The position numbers and the translations under genes were made by a program. From Owenia fusiformis (taxonomy: Eukaryota; Annelida; Polychaeta; Sabellida; Oweniidae), in NCBI GenBank assembly GCA_903813345.2, contig CAIIXF020000001.1, positions 47,821,885 to 47,885,884 of the forward strand: a DNA stretch of 64,000 bases, given 5' to 3'. The notes beneath the pieces are model-generated. The model had not been told where the DNA came from. It did no database searches and worked only from the letters and a program-made list of their open reading frames with translations. Below are positions 1 through 10,400 of this stretch, one piece after another (position 1 is the stretch's first letter; each line of letters starts with the position of its first letter).

Positions 1-383
1 TCAAAGGATTGAATTCCAAGGACTCAATGAATTAATTGTCAATGCTCATCCATCATGTCGATGATTATTTGCAAAAATAGAACTGTTTGTGCACCGCTGT
101 TATTTGGGGCGGTCCCTGTAATCCTTTTTTCAATTTCAATTTTATTTATTATACCATCACCCAAATAAAGGGTATTAGGCAAGTTATGAAAAAATATGAA
201 AAATAGAAACATAATGTACAAGGCCTAACTTTTGTATATTTCAGATAGTTATGTTTAATGTGCAGCAAAGCTGTGGCCTTTTGTAATTTAGGAAGTTTCA
301 ACCATGTTAAATTTTTCGAAAATAATACGGCAGAGAAACTTCATGGCACAGGATCAAAGTACAAAGAACGCGTTCACTTGTAC

Positions 384-489
384 ATATCAATTGAAGGTAA
401 CTGCCGTCACCGTATTCAAAATGGCGGACGAAAATTGTCGATTTCGAAATTTTTAGTTTTCATCGAATTAAACCACTTTAGATTTGACA
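384..489 (+). repeat. Dispersed repeat, arm 1 of a long-range inverted pair
   Basis: About 105 bp that recur in reverse orientation at about 4001-4108. The shared core includes AAGGTAACTGCCGTCACC and AAAATTGTCGATTTCGA, with scattered mismatches and small indels. The arms lie 3.5 kb apart, so they are either ends of one old element or two copies of a dispersed repeat. Confidence 0.75.
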
Positions 490-3400
490 CAATGCTTTGA
501 TATTTCAACTAGATCAGGATTATATAACGCGGAACATCCGGAGTGTGATAATTTGTTCACATATCGTGCGTAGGCGCCACAATCAAGCGATTTCTTTCAC
601 CGCTAAGGGTAGGTTACTGGGATTTGGGTTTTGTGGTGATGCGGTATAACGTTATGAAAGTTTATAATGGAGAAATAAGATGTCCTAGTTCAGAAAGCAA
701 ATCATGCTTTACAGTGATGGTTCACATTATCTTATTCCCAAAATCAATTACTCATCAACATCGTTATTTCAATTCATTCCCACATAACTAGGCAAAGGTA
801 AAAGGTGTTTCCGATTATAACCAATACGAACACAGTATTTCATATACTGTAGCTGCAACTCATTATATAAACAATCACCGCATCCAAGGTCATTCTTTGA
901 ATGGTTGTCAAGGAAGAAAATAGTGTGCAATTTGAGACTCGTGCTTTTGAAAAGCGACCTTCTCGGTCATTCCACATTGCTCTGAGTCCAGGGATTAATT
1001 CCTTTAATTGAAGACACGCACTTGTTTCAGCATACAATTGGCTCAAATCGAATTTTACACTCCCATTTAAAAGAGTTGACACCCCATAGTCAATTCAGAC
1101 GATATTTTAAATATTGATGTATCTTGCCATTTTAATAGTGCATGTACCTTTTTCTGAAACATTCCTCCGGTTAATTTTGACTCTAAATTGAAATAGCTAT
1201 GGGAGAATAATATGGGATAAGTGGCGTGACAATATATTCATTCAATGATAGAATACCTGTTAAATAGTAATGGTATTATTGTACAATAGCCAGAGCAATA
1301 TCAGGTACTGTATATAACAGCATTACGGCAAGGGATAATTATGTATTTTGGTTCAGATTTGATATCTGGATGTCATCCCACGATTAATTTGATATATATA
1401 CAAACAGCTAGTAGATATTATTGATATCCGTGTGATATTTTTCAGAAACCGTTTATCTGCAACCGTATATCCGTGTGATAAACAAATCCGAATTACGCAC
1501 AAGATAATGTTGGGAACACAGGTCAGATAATCTATTCTGTTGAACGTGAAACAGTTAAGGTTCTAGTATAGATCGCTTGAGAAATGTGAGGAGAGCATAT
1601 AGCAAACTGATTCTCATCGTGGTGTAAACCCTATATCAGATCATTTCTCCCGATATCATTTTATTGCATCGTAGATATCAAATGTCAGCACTCACTCGCT
1701 TCGCTCACTGAACTCATCGATAAAATTATATAAGTCAAAATAATTTGATATTTTGTACATATGTAATTGTAAATCAGAAGATTTTATCCCATGATACTAC
1801 TGCTTCCCGGTGAATAATACCCGGGAATGGAACCCCCGGGAATATATTTTATATTGGAAAAATCGCATTGTTCCGCCCAATTCTACTAACGATACAAAGT
1901 TAGAAATAGAGAGATTTTGAAACGTAAGAGAGTTATGAATAACATGGGATGAAAGAACATATTTTCGATGAAACTTTTTGCAAGGGTCAAATTGTCAAAG
2001 CATCAATTTCACTGAGGTATTTTTTAAATGCGATTTGCGATATTTTGTAAAGTTCATTCTTGATCCTAGGAAGGAGAACAGCCAGATATGACGCAGGCAT
2101 CGCTTGTTTACAGATTGTTTCCAATGATGAATAACTGTGTAAAAGCAAATGTAGTTGCGTCTAACTCTAACCATATTGGTTTCATTGAGATCGCCTCTGT
2201 ATCGTTTTCATCCAAATGCTATAACCTTTTTCATTCTTTAGTTCATCTTCCAATATTCTCTGATATGCTTTCACTTTAAAAACGTTCGATGTTTACTATT
2301 GGAAATTGCCGATGCATCGATGTGCGATTATGACACATCGCGACAAAACTATCTTTAACATGACTTTCCAAGGTGTGGTCAAGCAAAATAGCTACAATTG
2401 TCTTCCTTGTTGTTCTACAAAACGTGCACATTAGCAGTGAATCTTTTTGGCCCGAAACGAGAGCAATATTACAGACTTGATACAGTTACCGCATCATCTT
2501 GAAAACCAACAAGACCGTTTCCGTATCATACATTTCCAGTAACCTTCCCTTAAGCGGTGGAGGATATCGTTGAAATGTGGCACCCATGCACGACATATGT
2601 ACAAATGATCATACTCCAGAGTTTCCAAGTCATACAAGCCTGATTTTGTTCAAATATAAAAGCATTATGTCAAATATAAAGATACGACGTCAGATACTGT
2701 ACATCGCGGCATTTTACTGCATTTTTACATGCGTACTTACTTTTAAAACCGCAATATCTCGTAAGCAAAATCATATTTTTCTACAATTTTTCGTCATCAG
2801 TTGAACACGTATGTCCATGAAATATTTTGCCTATCAGAATTCCAAATAACTGATTTGGGACTTTTTAAATGAGAATCACGCAAGCCGTACTATGCGACTT
2901 TCTATGCTAAAACCGGGTGTCGACTGTAACATTTTGAAGAAAAGTGATTTTAATTTTAAACGAAAAATGAAGATAACTTTTTCATTTCCCAACGGATCTT
3001 TCTCAAATTTTCACAATATTTAAATTCACCATTTTGGAAAAGACAAACAGATTCTGTGTGATGACGTCATAATATAACAATGCTAACTTAACGCTTATAT
3101 TTATGCAAAAAAAGTGTCGACAGGCAGAATTTCGTACCAACAAGATATATATTTCGATCAATTAAACATTAAATCGCTTGAAAGGTGAAATATTCTTTTT
3201 TGATTCCCGAAAGGCATATCATATTCTATATTTTTATCAAAAAACTATATCATTTCGATTAAAATTCAGTCTGTAAGAAGTATAAATTGAAAGAAATATG
3301 AAGTGAAGCCATGTGAAAAATTCACAAAATTACGTTTCATTTTTTGAGTTCAAATATTTCTAATTAAGGGATAAACATTCAAAACTTTCCAATGTTTCAA

Positions 3401-3665
3401 CATGTTCTTTTAAATATACCCCTTACTACATACAATTGATTTCATTAAATTTGAACCAGTATATATTGAGATAGACATCGTTTTATCACCGCAACCCCAA
3501 GTGAAGCCTTTACAAAATAAGACGTTACGCCGTTAGCGTATTATATGTTCTCCTTTATTATTCATTGCTTTAAATAAATAAAACTAAATATTCGAGTTAA
3601 AATAAATTACAAATAATACATTTAACAATCCTTAATATCTTCCCGTCTGTGTTTATCAGTTGAAT

Positions 3666-3755
3666 ATGACAAGGGGCATTGTGAAAGAGTCTAGAAAGAC
3701 GGTGCGACAACGAGAGCGCAGGGCCGAAAAGCGCGACAAAGAAGAAAACGGGTAG
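3666..3755 (+). other. Short charged ORF, possible first coding exon
   Basis: ATG at 3666 opens a 29-codon frame rich in Arg, Lys and Glu (begins MTRGIVKESRK) and ends at TAG 3753. A GGTAGGG near the end could be a splice donor. I do not recognise the peptide and find no matching downstream exon. It could be chance. Confidence 0.15.
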
Positions 3756-4000
3756 GGTTTGAAATGTCTACTTTCTGGTGATTCTAATTCTGCATATCGT
3801 GACACAACCTTTTTGAATATAGAATTGTATTGAAGCGCACATTAATCTGAACAAAACTTGAAGTTTTTAAGAAGATTCCACGAATATTAAAACGTTTGCA
3901 ATTACTTGGAGGAGCATTGCGCATATTTATCGCGTAAATCTTTGCATTTTGTCGGTAAAATGAACAATTACACTGTTACGCCGTGATGTACAGTATCTGA

Positions 4001-4108
4001 CGTCGAATCAAAGTGGTTTAATTCTATGAATACTAAAAATCTCGAAATCGACAATTTTCGCCCGTCATCTTGAATGCGAAGGTGACGGCAGTTACCTTCG
4101 CTTGATAT
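4001..4108 (-). repeat. Dispersed repeat, arm 2 of the inverted pair
   Basis: Reverse-complement counterpart of the repeat at about 384-489. It keeps the same conserved blocks despite scattered substitutions. Confidence 0.75.
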
Positions 4109-4651
4109 CCACCAGTGGCGTTGCGTTGCTTTTCTTTTAGACAGAGATTAAGAGAATCGAAGTAAGGAACTTTTTAAACGTATACATTCATAAAATCTAT
4201 TTCAGAAATGTATTTGCATTAAAAGTTGGGCATAGTTCATAATGATGTGTTAACAAAGCTGCAGCTGAAGTATGAATACTAGGGTAGTGTACACAATGAC
4301 CTAATAAATTACCCTTGTTTACCAGTCTTTCATTTGACTCAGTGGAGGTTATCTCAACATATTACACCTTCAATACATGAACCGACCTTTACCGTCAGAA
4401 ATATAAGAATAACCTTTCGGTGAATAAACAGACTTTAAGACGACACTATGTAAGTATTTTAACTATTGTTCGTCTTCGAAACTAAACAATATTTATAATA
4501 TAAAAATATCATTCAGCACTATGTCGTCTTGATAAATTTCAAATTGAAATTTGACACGAAGCTTGGACCAAAATTTGGCCTACTTGCAATCAAGACATGT
4601 ACACACAGACGTATGATCTATTAACCCGTCTTGATAAGGATTTTTTTAGAG

Positions 4652-4822
4652 ATTATAAGTTATTGAATGATTTGAAGTGCAATACAGGATATATTCTGTT
4701 CGAGAAATTTTTTCTATGGAACGAGACGAACAATACAGAATATCGAGACAGAATATAACATATCCTGTATTGCACTTCAAATCATTCTATAACGTTATAA
4801 CGTTAACGTTTTTATCGTGTGA
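4652..4822. mobile_element. Foldback MITE, family shared with 18.2 kb
   Basis: A palindromic element: GTGCAATACAGGATAT near 4678 is mirrored by ATATCCTGTATTGCAC near 4760-4775, and the flanking TTGAATGATTTGAA and TTCAAATCATTC arms also pair. A second copy with the same arms lies at about 18192-18350, and both are followed by TTTTTATCGTGTGATC. No coding capacity, so presumably a non-autonomous DNA element. Confidence 0.7.
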
Positions 4823-5149
4823 TCTTGGGCCAATACATTTTACTTAGGCGATAATCTCTAGGAAATATTCTGTATTCTCTGTATTGCTCCTGAGAATTGC
4901 TCCTTTAAAGATGCATTATACCATAGGTTTCTCGCCCAGACAATCAATGATATGTCTTGTGATTGCTTATATAATATCTGACATACCATGGATATATCTT
5001 GAGAATAACTTATGGGTATATTATTGCCGAAATATTGAAATAATCAACAAACAACCAACCTCCAGAATTAAACTCAATCGATTCCTCAGCTAGCGAGAGG
5101 AATCCCCGTTGAGTCACACAAGCGCCCAAACGCGCCTTGAACCAAGCAG

Positions 5150-5220
5150 CCAATCAGGGTCATGATAAACAAATTCAACGATCAATCATACAACCGGGGG
5201 ATTTTCCCGGTATATTTAAA
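5150..5220 (+). promoter_or_regulatory. Predicted promoter of the dehydrogenase gene
   Basis: A CCAAT box (5150-5154, CCAATCAG), a kappa-B-like site GGGATTTTCC inside GGGGGATTTTCCC (about 5196-5208) and a TATA-like TATATTTAAA (5211-5220) are stacked in about 70 bp. Transcription would start near 5240, giving an untranslated first exon without any ATG. The site calls rest on consensus matching only. Confidence 0.45.
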
Positions 5221-5315
5221 CTTCAGATTGAATTAATTTCCGTGGAAATAATTAGATCGGTCAGCACAATCGCAAAATTAACACTGAAAACGGGGGATTT
5301 GAGACTTCTTTTTTG

Positions 5316-5476
5316 GTAAGTAGATGGGTGAATATGTGGTAAAGCTCAATATGCAAAAAGGTCCTATGGTATAGAGCCTCTTTAACATTCGGGACCGCTT
5401 TACCCTAATACATAGACAGTACAAGAAATCCCTCTGATGCTAAAGGGTCACCTTACAGTGTATTCATATTTTGCAG
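5316..5476 (+). other. Intron in the 5' UTR of the dehydrogenase gene
   Basis: Donor GTAAGT at 5316 (TTTTTTG before it) and acceptor TATTTTGCAG ending at 5476, eight bases before the start codon. The 161-bp spacing, strong splice sites and lack of an upstream ATG in the predicted first exon support a spliced 5' UTR. This also argues against a simple intronless retrocopy. Confidence 0.6.
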
Positions 5477-5483
5477 GTCTAAG

Positions 5484-6536
5484 ATGATGAGAGCGATATA
5501 TCTGACACAAGCAGAAGGGAAACTTGAGCTAGTACAATGTGAAGCTCCTAAAGCTGTTAAACCAACAGATGTCCTCTTGAAGATCCCTTGTGCTGGAATT
5601 TGTGGGTCTGACCTCCACTTCATTAAGAATGATATGAAGGTCAAAGAAAAGGTCATCCTTGGGCATGAGTTTGGTGGAACAGTGGTCCAAGTTGGCAACA
5701 GCGTAACTAATGTCAAAGTTGGTGATCGAGTTGCCTGTAATCCATTAGGATGCCATTGTCATCATTGTCGCTTCTGCCATGGGGGAAAGCCAAATCTGTG
5801 TCCAAAAGGAGGCATTGCGTATGCAAATGGGGTCTTCCGCGATGGTGCCTGGGCCGACTTTTGTCTTGTGGACAGCACACAGTTGTTCAGGTTGTCTGAT
5901 GAGGCTACGTTTCAAACTGCTTGTTTGATGGAGCCGATGGCATGCATCCTGAACAGTTTCTCGATCTTAAGCATTTTGGTCGATTCTGCGTCTATTCTGG
6001 TTGCAGGTAGTGGCATCATCGGATTGTTACAAGCGTCTTTGTTACATTACAGAGGATTCCGTAATATCACAATAACTGAACCAAGTGCGGGTCGTCGAGA
6101 TATTGCTATAAACCTTAAGCTGAATGGTGTGAAGGTTGCACAGCCAAGTGACATCATTGGCCAGTTCAAAGATGTGGATACCGCACTCAACGGCTTCGAC
6201 CTGATCTTTGACTGCACGGGAAATGCAGAAGCGATAGAGGAATACTACCCATTGCTGAGCCGCGGCGCAACATATCTTGTGTTTGGAATATGCCCCTCGG
6301 GATCAAAAACCACAATAGATCCACACGAATTGTTTGCTAAGGAGACAAAGATCATGGGCGTTTGTGGTGAGCGCAATACCTACATCGATGCCGTGGCACT
6401 AATTCAAAACATGGCTGCTGATGGGAAACTCGATTTAGAAAAGTTGGGTGTGAAAATGTTTCCCTTCGAAAATTATGAAACAGCACTTTCAGAATTGGAA
6501 AGAGGAATTATTTCCAAAGCCATATTGACATTATAA
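5484..6536 (+). CDS. Zinc-dependent medium-chain alcohol/polyol dehydrogenase
   Basis: A complete 350-residue member of the MDR superfamily, expected to oxidise an alcohol or polyol with NAD(P). It is closest in look to sorbitol or D-arabinitol dehydrogenase-like proteins. Residues seen: catalytic zinc ligands C40 (CGSDLH), H61 (GHEFGG) and E150 (MEPMA); structural zinc cysteines C92, C95, C98 and C106 with the classical C-x2-C-x2-C-x7-C spacing; Rossmann motif G175-x-G177-x2-G180. Length is normal for the family and no internal stop is seen. The coding part is one exon. An acceptor just before the ATG indicates a 5' UTR intron. The start is the first of two adjacent ATGs; either would work. 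The gene is convergent with RANGRF. The exact substrate cannot be read from sequence. Confidence 0.93.
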   Translation: MMRAIYLTQAEGKLELVQCEAPKAVKPTDVLLKIPCAGICGSDLHFIKNDMKVKEKVILGHEFGGTVVQVGNSVTNVKVGDRVACNPLGCHCHHCRFCHGGKPNLCPKGGIAYANGVFRDGAWADFCLVDSTQLFRLSDEATFQTACLMEPMACILNSFSILSILVDSASILVAGSGIIGLLQASLLHYRGFRNITITEPSAGRRDIAINLKLNGVKVAQPSDIIGQFKDVDTALNGFDLIFDCTGNAEAIEEYYPLLSRGATYLVFGICPSGSKTTIDPHELFAKETKIMGVCGERNTYIDAVALIQNMAADGKLDLEKLGVKMFPFENYETALSELERGIISKAILTL

Positions 6537-7288
6537 GTCCGGGTTATAACTATAATGAGCGATATCTCTGAAGAGACAGTACATACCGAACGGCAGCCGT
6601 AGCATCCCAAATCGAGAGAAATATGCAGCACAAAATATAGGGATATGCGATATGATGTAGATTTTGTAGATTGAATTTAGTGAAGCTACGACCACAGTAC
6701 ACCCTGTAGGGTAAATGTGAATGAGGCTTTACCATTTGACCTGCATAAGCACTTTGCTTGTTATTCGCAATAATACTATTTATAGATTCTTACTCAACTA
6801 TGAAATTAATCAGCTTGTCGCTTTTAGTAGTTTCACTAGAATCTAAAAGTCACCTTGGAAGGGTTGTTGGTAATATAATGCATTGCAGTAATATGAAATA
6901 GCAGCCTAGCTATACATGAATAATGAATCATGTAAAAACATACAAACACTAGATGTATTCATTTATCTCTTTGTCTTATCTTATACTTTTTGTCATCTAC
7001 ATGTACAGTGTACATACAATTTTAATCAAAGAATGACCTTCTTTGTAAGGTAAGCACCCTAAGTACTATAACCACCTTTATAATATTTCAAATATAATTG
7101 TGTTTTTTTATGAAAGGTGACTAGTTGCTGGTACTAAGTAAATGCCACATCTCTGAATACAATTTTTGTTTGCCAATGCATAAACAGTGCAGAACACTGG
7201 GGCACATTCTCAATTTCATTCAATCCCATCAAATCTATTCATCAGATGGATGACTGGTGGGTTTGTTCATATCTAGCACAAATGTGTA
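6537..7288 (+). other. Probable 3' UTR of the dehydrogenase gene
   Basis: About 750 bp between the stop codon and the first plus-strand AATAAA (7289). No ORF, repeat or splice signal stands out. Its assignment as UTR is inference from the distance to the poly(A) signals. Confidence 0.4.
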
Positions 7289-7311
7289 AATAAAAATAAT
7301 AAAATTTTATT
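7289..7311. terminator. Overlapping bidirectional poly(A) signals
   Basis: On the plus strand AATAAA occurs at 7289-7294 and 7298-7303, serving the dehydrogenase gene. On the minus strand AATAAA occurs at 7311-7306, six bases after the RANGRF stop codon (7320-7318). Cleavage 10-30 bases past each signal would make the two mRNAs overlap by a few tens of bases at their 3' ends. Confidence 0.6.
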
Positions 7312-7317
7312 CATGAA

Positions 7318-7453
7318 CTATCCAAATATCCCTAAATCCAGTATCTTTATTGTAAGCACTATTTGCTGATATTGTTCTGAAGTCCATTTAGTATGACTGG
7401 ATGCAGATAGAGGGCTCTGCTCTTCAAGTGTCTCGTGACTGCTACTCTGTTGG
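7318..7453 (-). CDS. RANGRF: RANGRF exon 5 (last)
   Basis: Acceptor TTATTCCAG, phase 2, then a Ser/Gln-rich stretch and [10 protein letters not shown]...DLGIFG before TAG at 7320-7318. The tail aligns in order with the C-terminus of vertebrate RANGRF. Confidence 0.82.
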
Positions 7454-10400
7454 CTGGAATAACATGAGCAATTTATTTACACATGTATGCCTTGTATAAA
7501 TTGACTTTCAGCAAAATGTTTTAAAGGAGTATGCTGTGTATAAATGACTCTTGTGGTAACGAGAGATTTGTTGATGAATATCTATCTATGAGTCAGACAC
7601 TGAAAACTTGAACATAAAATATGTAGGCACAGTGCACAATACATTCCAAAAATCATTCAATGATGCATAGTTTTCAAAAATCCTCAAGAATCTTTGTGCA
7701 AGGAAAAACAATTTAATCAAATGTAATCAATTCTGTCTGTTAATTGATACACATGTATATTCTGTTGCTCCTGCTGAGAAAGAATGCTCCTAGTCAGCAT
7801 TCATAAAGAAAATGTTGAATATATTTCAATTTTTCAAGAATAGGCAAGAAAGTTTCTAATTTTTAACAAATTTTGAATTAAAAATTGAATTACAAATATT
7901 TTATTGAATTAATTAAAAATTCCACTTTTCCAAAGTACAGTGTATATTAAATACTCATACACCATATAAGGATCCTACCTACCTGATTTGAATGGGATCA
8001 TTTAAAGTGACCAATAGATCAGTACTGTGTTGAGGAATCCTGAACAGGCCCATGTGAATGTCAATGATATTTGCTGCATTTTCACCTTCTTTAAATTTTG
8101 ATACTTTTTGTTTTCCCTTTAAGTACCATGCTTTAGAACAACTGGAAGGAAAACATTTAATGATGATTGTATGTAGAATGTAGATATACAAATATGTGTA
8201 TGTACAGTAAAAACCTCTCTTAGTGAACCCCTCTCTCTAGTGAACACCTGTCTCTAATGGACACCTGTTCCTCCTCACATACTCTACTGACTTCTGTATT
8301 AATTACCCTCTCTGTAGTGAACGCCTACCAACACTGGACATCTTTTCTCAGCAAAAATGGTCAATATTAACAGGTTTTACCTTATCTCACACATTAACTT
8401 AAATTCATGTTTTAATGATAAACATTTGTAGGTAGCGATCTGAGGCACTTCGATCAGGGTGTTGTCGGGACAATTTCTCTTGTGACTTAGGTTATGTATT
8501 TAGATCTATCTCAACAGATTTTACTGGTCTTATGCGCCGCAAATGGTGCGAAAGATGTTAAAATTGCATTTTCGACCCTAAAATTCAGATTTCTTGGGGG
8601 TACATTATTATTTAGCTATAAAACAAAAACTAAACAACCAATGCTTCTTTCTTTTGGTGTTTCTGTTAAGAGTAATCATACTTGAAATGCATATGTAAAA
8701 AAATTGAAGAATTTTAACTTTATTTAAAAACAGCAACATTTTTTCACCCTAAAATCATAGAATTTAGGTGGGTTGAGAGACATTGATTGGAATTGATTTT
8801 TTAATTTCTCAATCAATCTCAGGTTAATATTAATGGAACTTTCCTAAAAGTAGCACCAACATGTCCCCAACACATTACCATAAAGAAAAAACTCAAACTC
8901 TAACATGTTTTTTGCCTATATGGGTCAATTTACCTCTCCCCTCTTTCCCTTATAAAAGGGGTGTGGCCATTAATACATGTGGATTTAAACAGTAGCATGA
9001 TGTCACATTAAATGAATACATGTACATATCATGTATTTTATCAAATATATTACCATAAAATATTTTCACTTAGAGTCCATTTCACTGCTTCAGTTCGTCA
9101 GTAGAACGGCAAAAATAAGAAATTGGGCGACCATTGTGCAATAATATATGGAAAAGTATATTCATAATGTACATGAATGACATTTGTATATCTTGGATTG
9201 CTTCTAGTTTGGCTTATAAAGTGTGTGGCCTCTTATATTTGGATGTTTCTCTGCCATGTTATTTTCAATAAGATTAACATGGCCGAAATTCTTCAAATTA
9301 CAAGACGGCACAGGCTTATTGCACAAAAAACTAAAAAATCTGAAATATACAAATGTCATTCATGTACATTATGAATATACTTTTCCATATATTATTGCAC
9401 AATAGTCTCCCAATTTCTTATTTTTGCCGTTCTACTGACGAAATGAAGCAGTGAAATGGACTCTAGGTGTATACATATAGTACATACCTGTGAATTATTT
9501 ATAATACAATATTTTTTCTATGTAGGCTTGAGATATAAGAATATTAAAAATCTGAAGTTGAATATTATCTAATACACAGTTCACGACTCAGTCATAATAT
9601 TAATTTTACTCATTGTATGAATTCCTGTCATCACAAATGTAGTTTTTATTCACCAGAATATATTTGATCCATAAAGCTTTGTATTTCATAAACTTCCTCT
9701 TCATTTTGATCTTCTAAAGTATCATCTTATACGATAACATCTACCAGGTCCTCGGGTAGAATTTTATCTGGATTTGACACCCATTGAAATCCAAATGGCC
9801 ATCTTTCATCCTCCATCCATGTGACACAGGGGAGGGAATTGATGGGGAGGGGATGTTGGCAAGTTTCCATATGTGTGCTTGATAACTGGCCCTTGCCAGA
9901 TGCTGCTGTAATGAATCTTTACATGGGGGTAGGAGGCTTATTGTTAGTGCCTTCATAGCTTGTTATCACACTTGGGGCAGATTTTGGTTGAAATTTGTTC
10001 TTGAATAAGGTATATCTCAGCTCATTTATATTTGAACACTTTTTGTTTCCATACATCTGGCAAGTAAACTTCTCAGCACATTTAGCAGTTTGATCACTAA
10101 TGACCCCTCCAATGGTGCCGAAACCTTTTTGAAATTCTCATAAGTAATTTTAGGGGGGGGGACACTTTCTCCCTTCTCACAAAGGCACTGAAGGAATCAC
10201 ATCCAGTAAATGAATGGAAGGTTGGTAAAGCATTACAAATTTACAAATGTCTGAACTGAGCGCATTTCCTACTTCCTTTACATTAAAGGGGCAACAAGGG
10301 ACTGTAGAGAGAAAATTCAATTTTTTTTCTTTTTTCTGAGCTATCAGGTCAATATTTGGCTTAACATCTTCTTTGACATATCTATTTTCTTAAAATGTAC

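Larger units (their letters stand above)
1..5149. other. Gene-poor region, repeats only
   Basis: I find no coding exon with supported splice sites or recognisable protein similarity here. The few open frames are short and low in complexity. The region holds an inverted repeat pair (about 384-489 and 4001-4108), a foldback element near 4.65-4.82 kb and some palindromic patches (for example around 1640-1830, with a CCCGGG-rich stretch). One 29-codon charged ORF at 3666 is listed separately. Confidence 0.6.

Noticed and set aside
5453-5716. Minus-strand frame over the start of the dehydrogenase
   Set aside because: Antisense shadow of a well-supported CDS.
8494-8685. 63-residue frame, identical to the one at 13544-13735
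   Set aside because: It is present only because both inverted arms carry the same sequence; no family match and no start or splice context.
9177-9405. Two overlapping frames
   Set aside because: They lie in the loop of a palindromic MITE and have no coding features.
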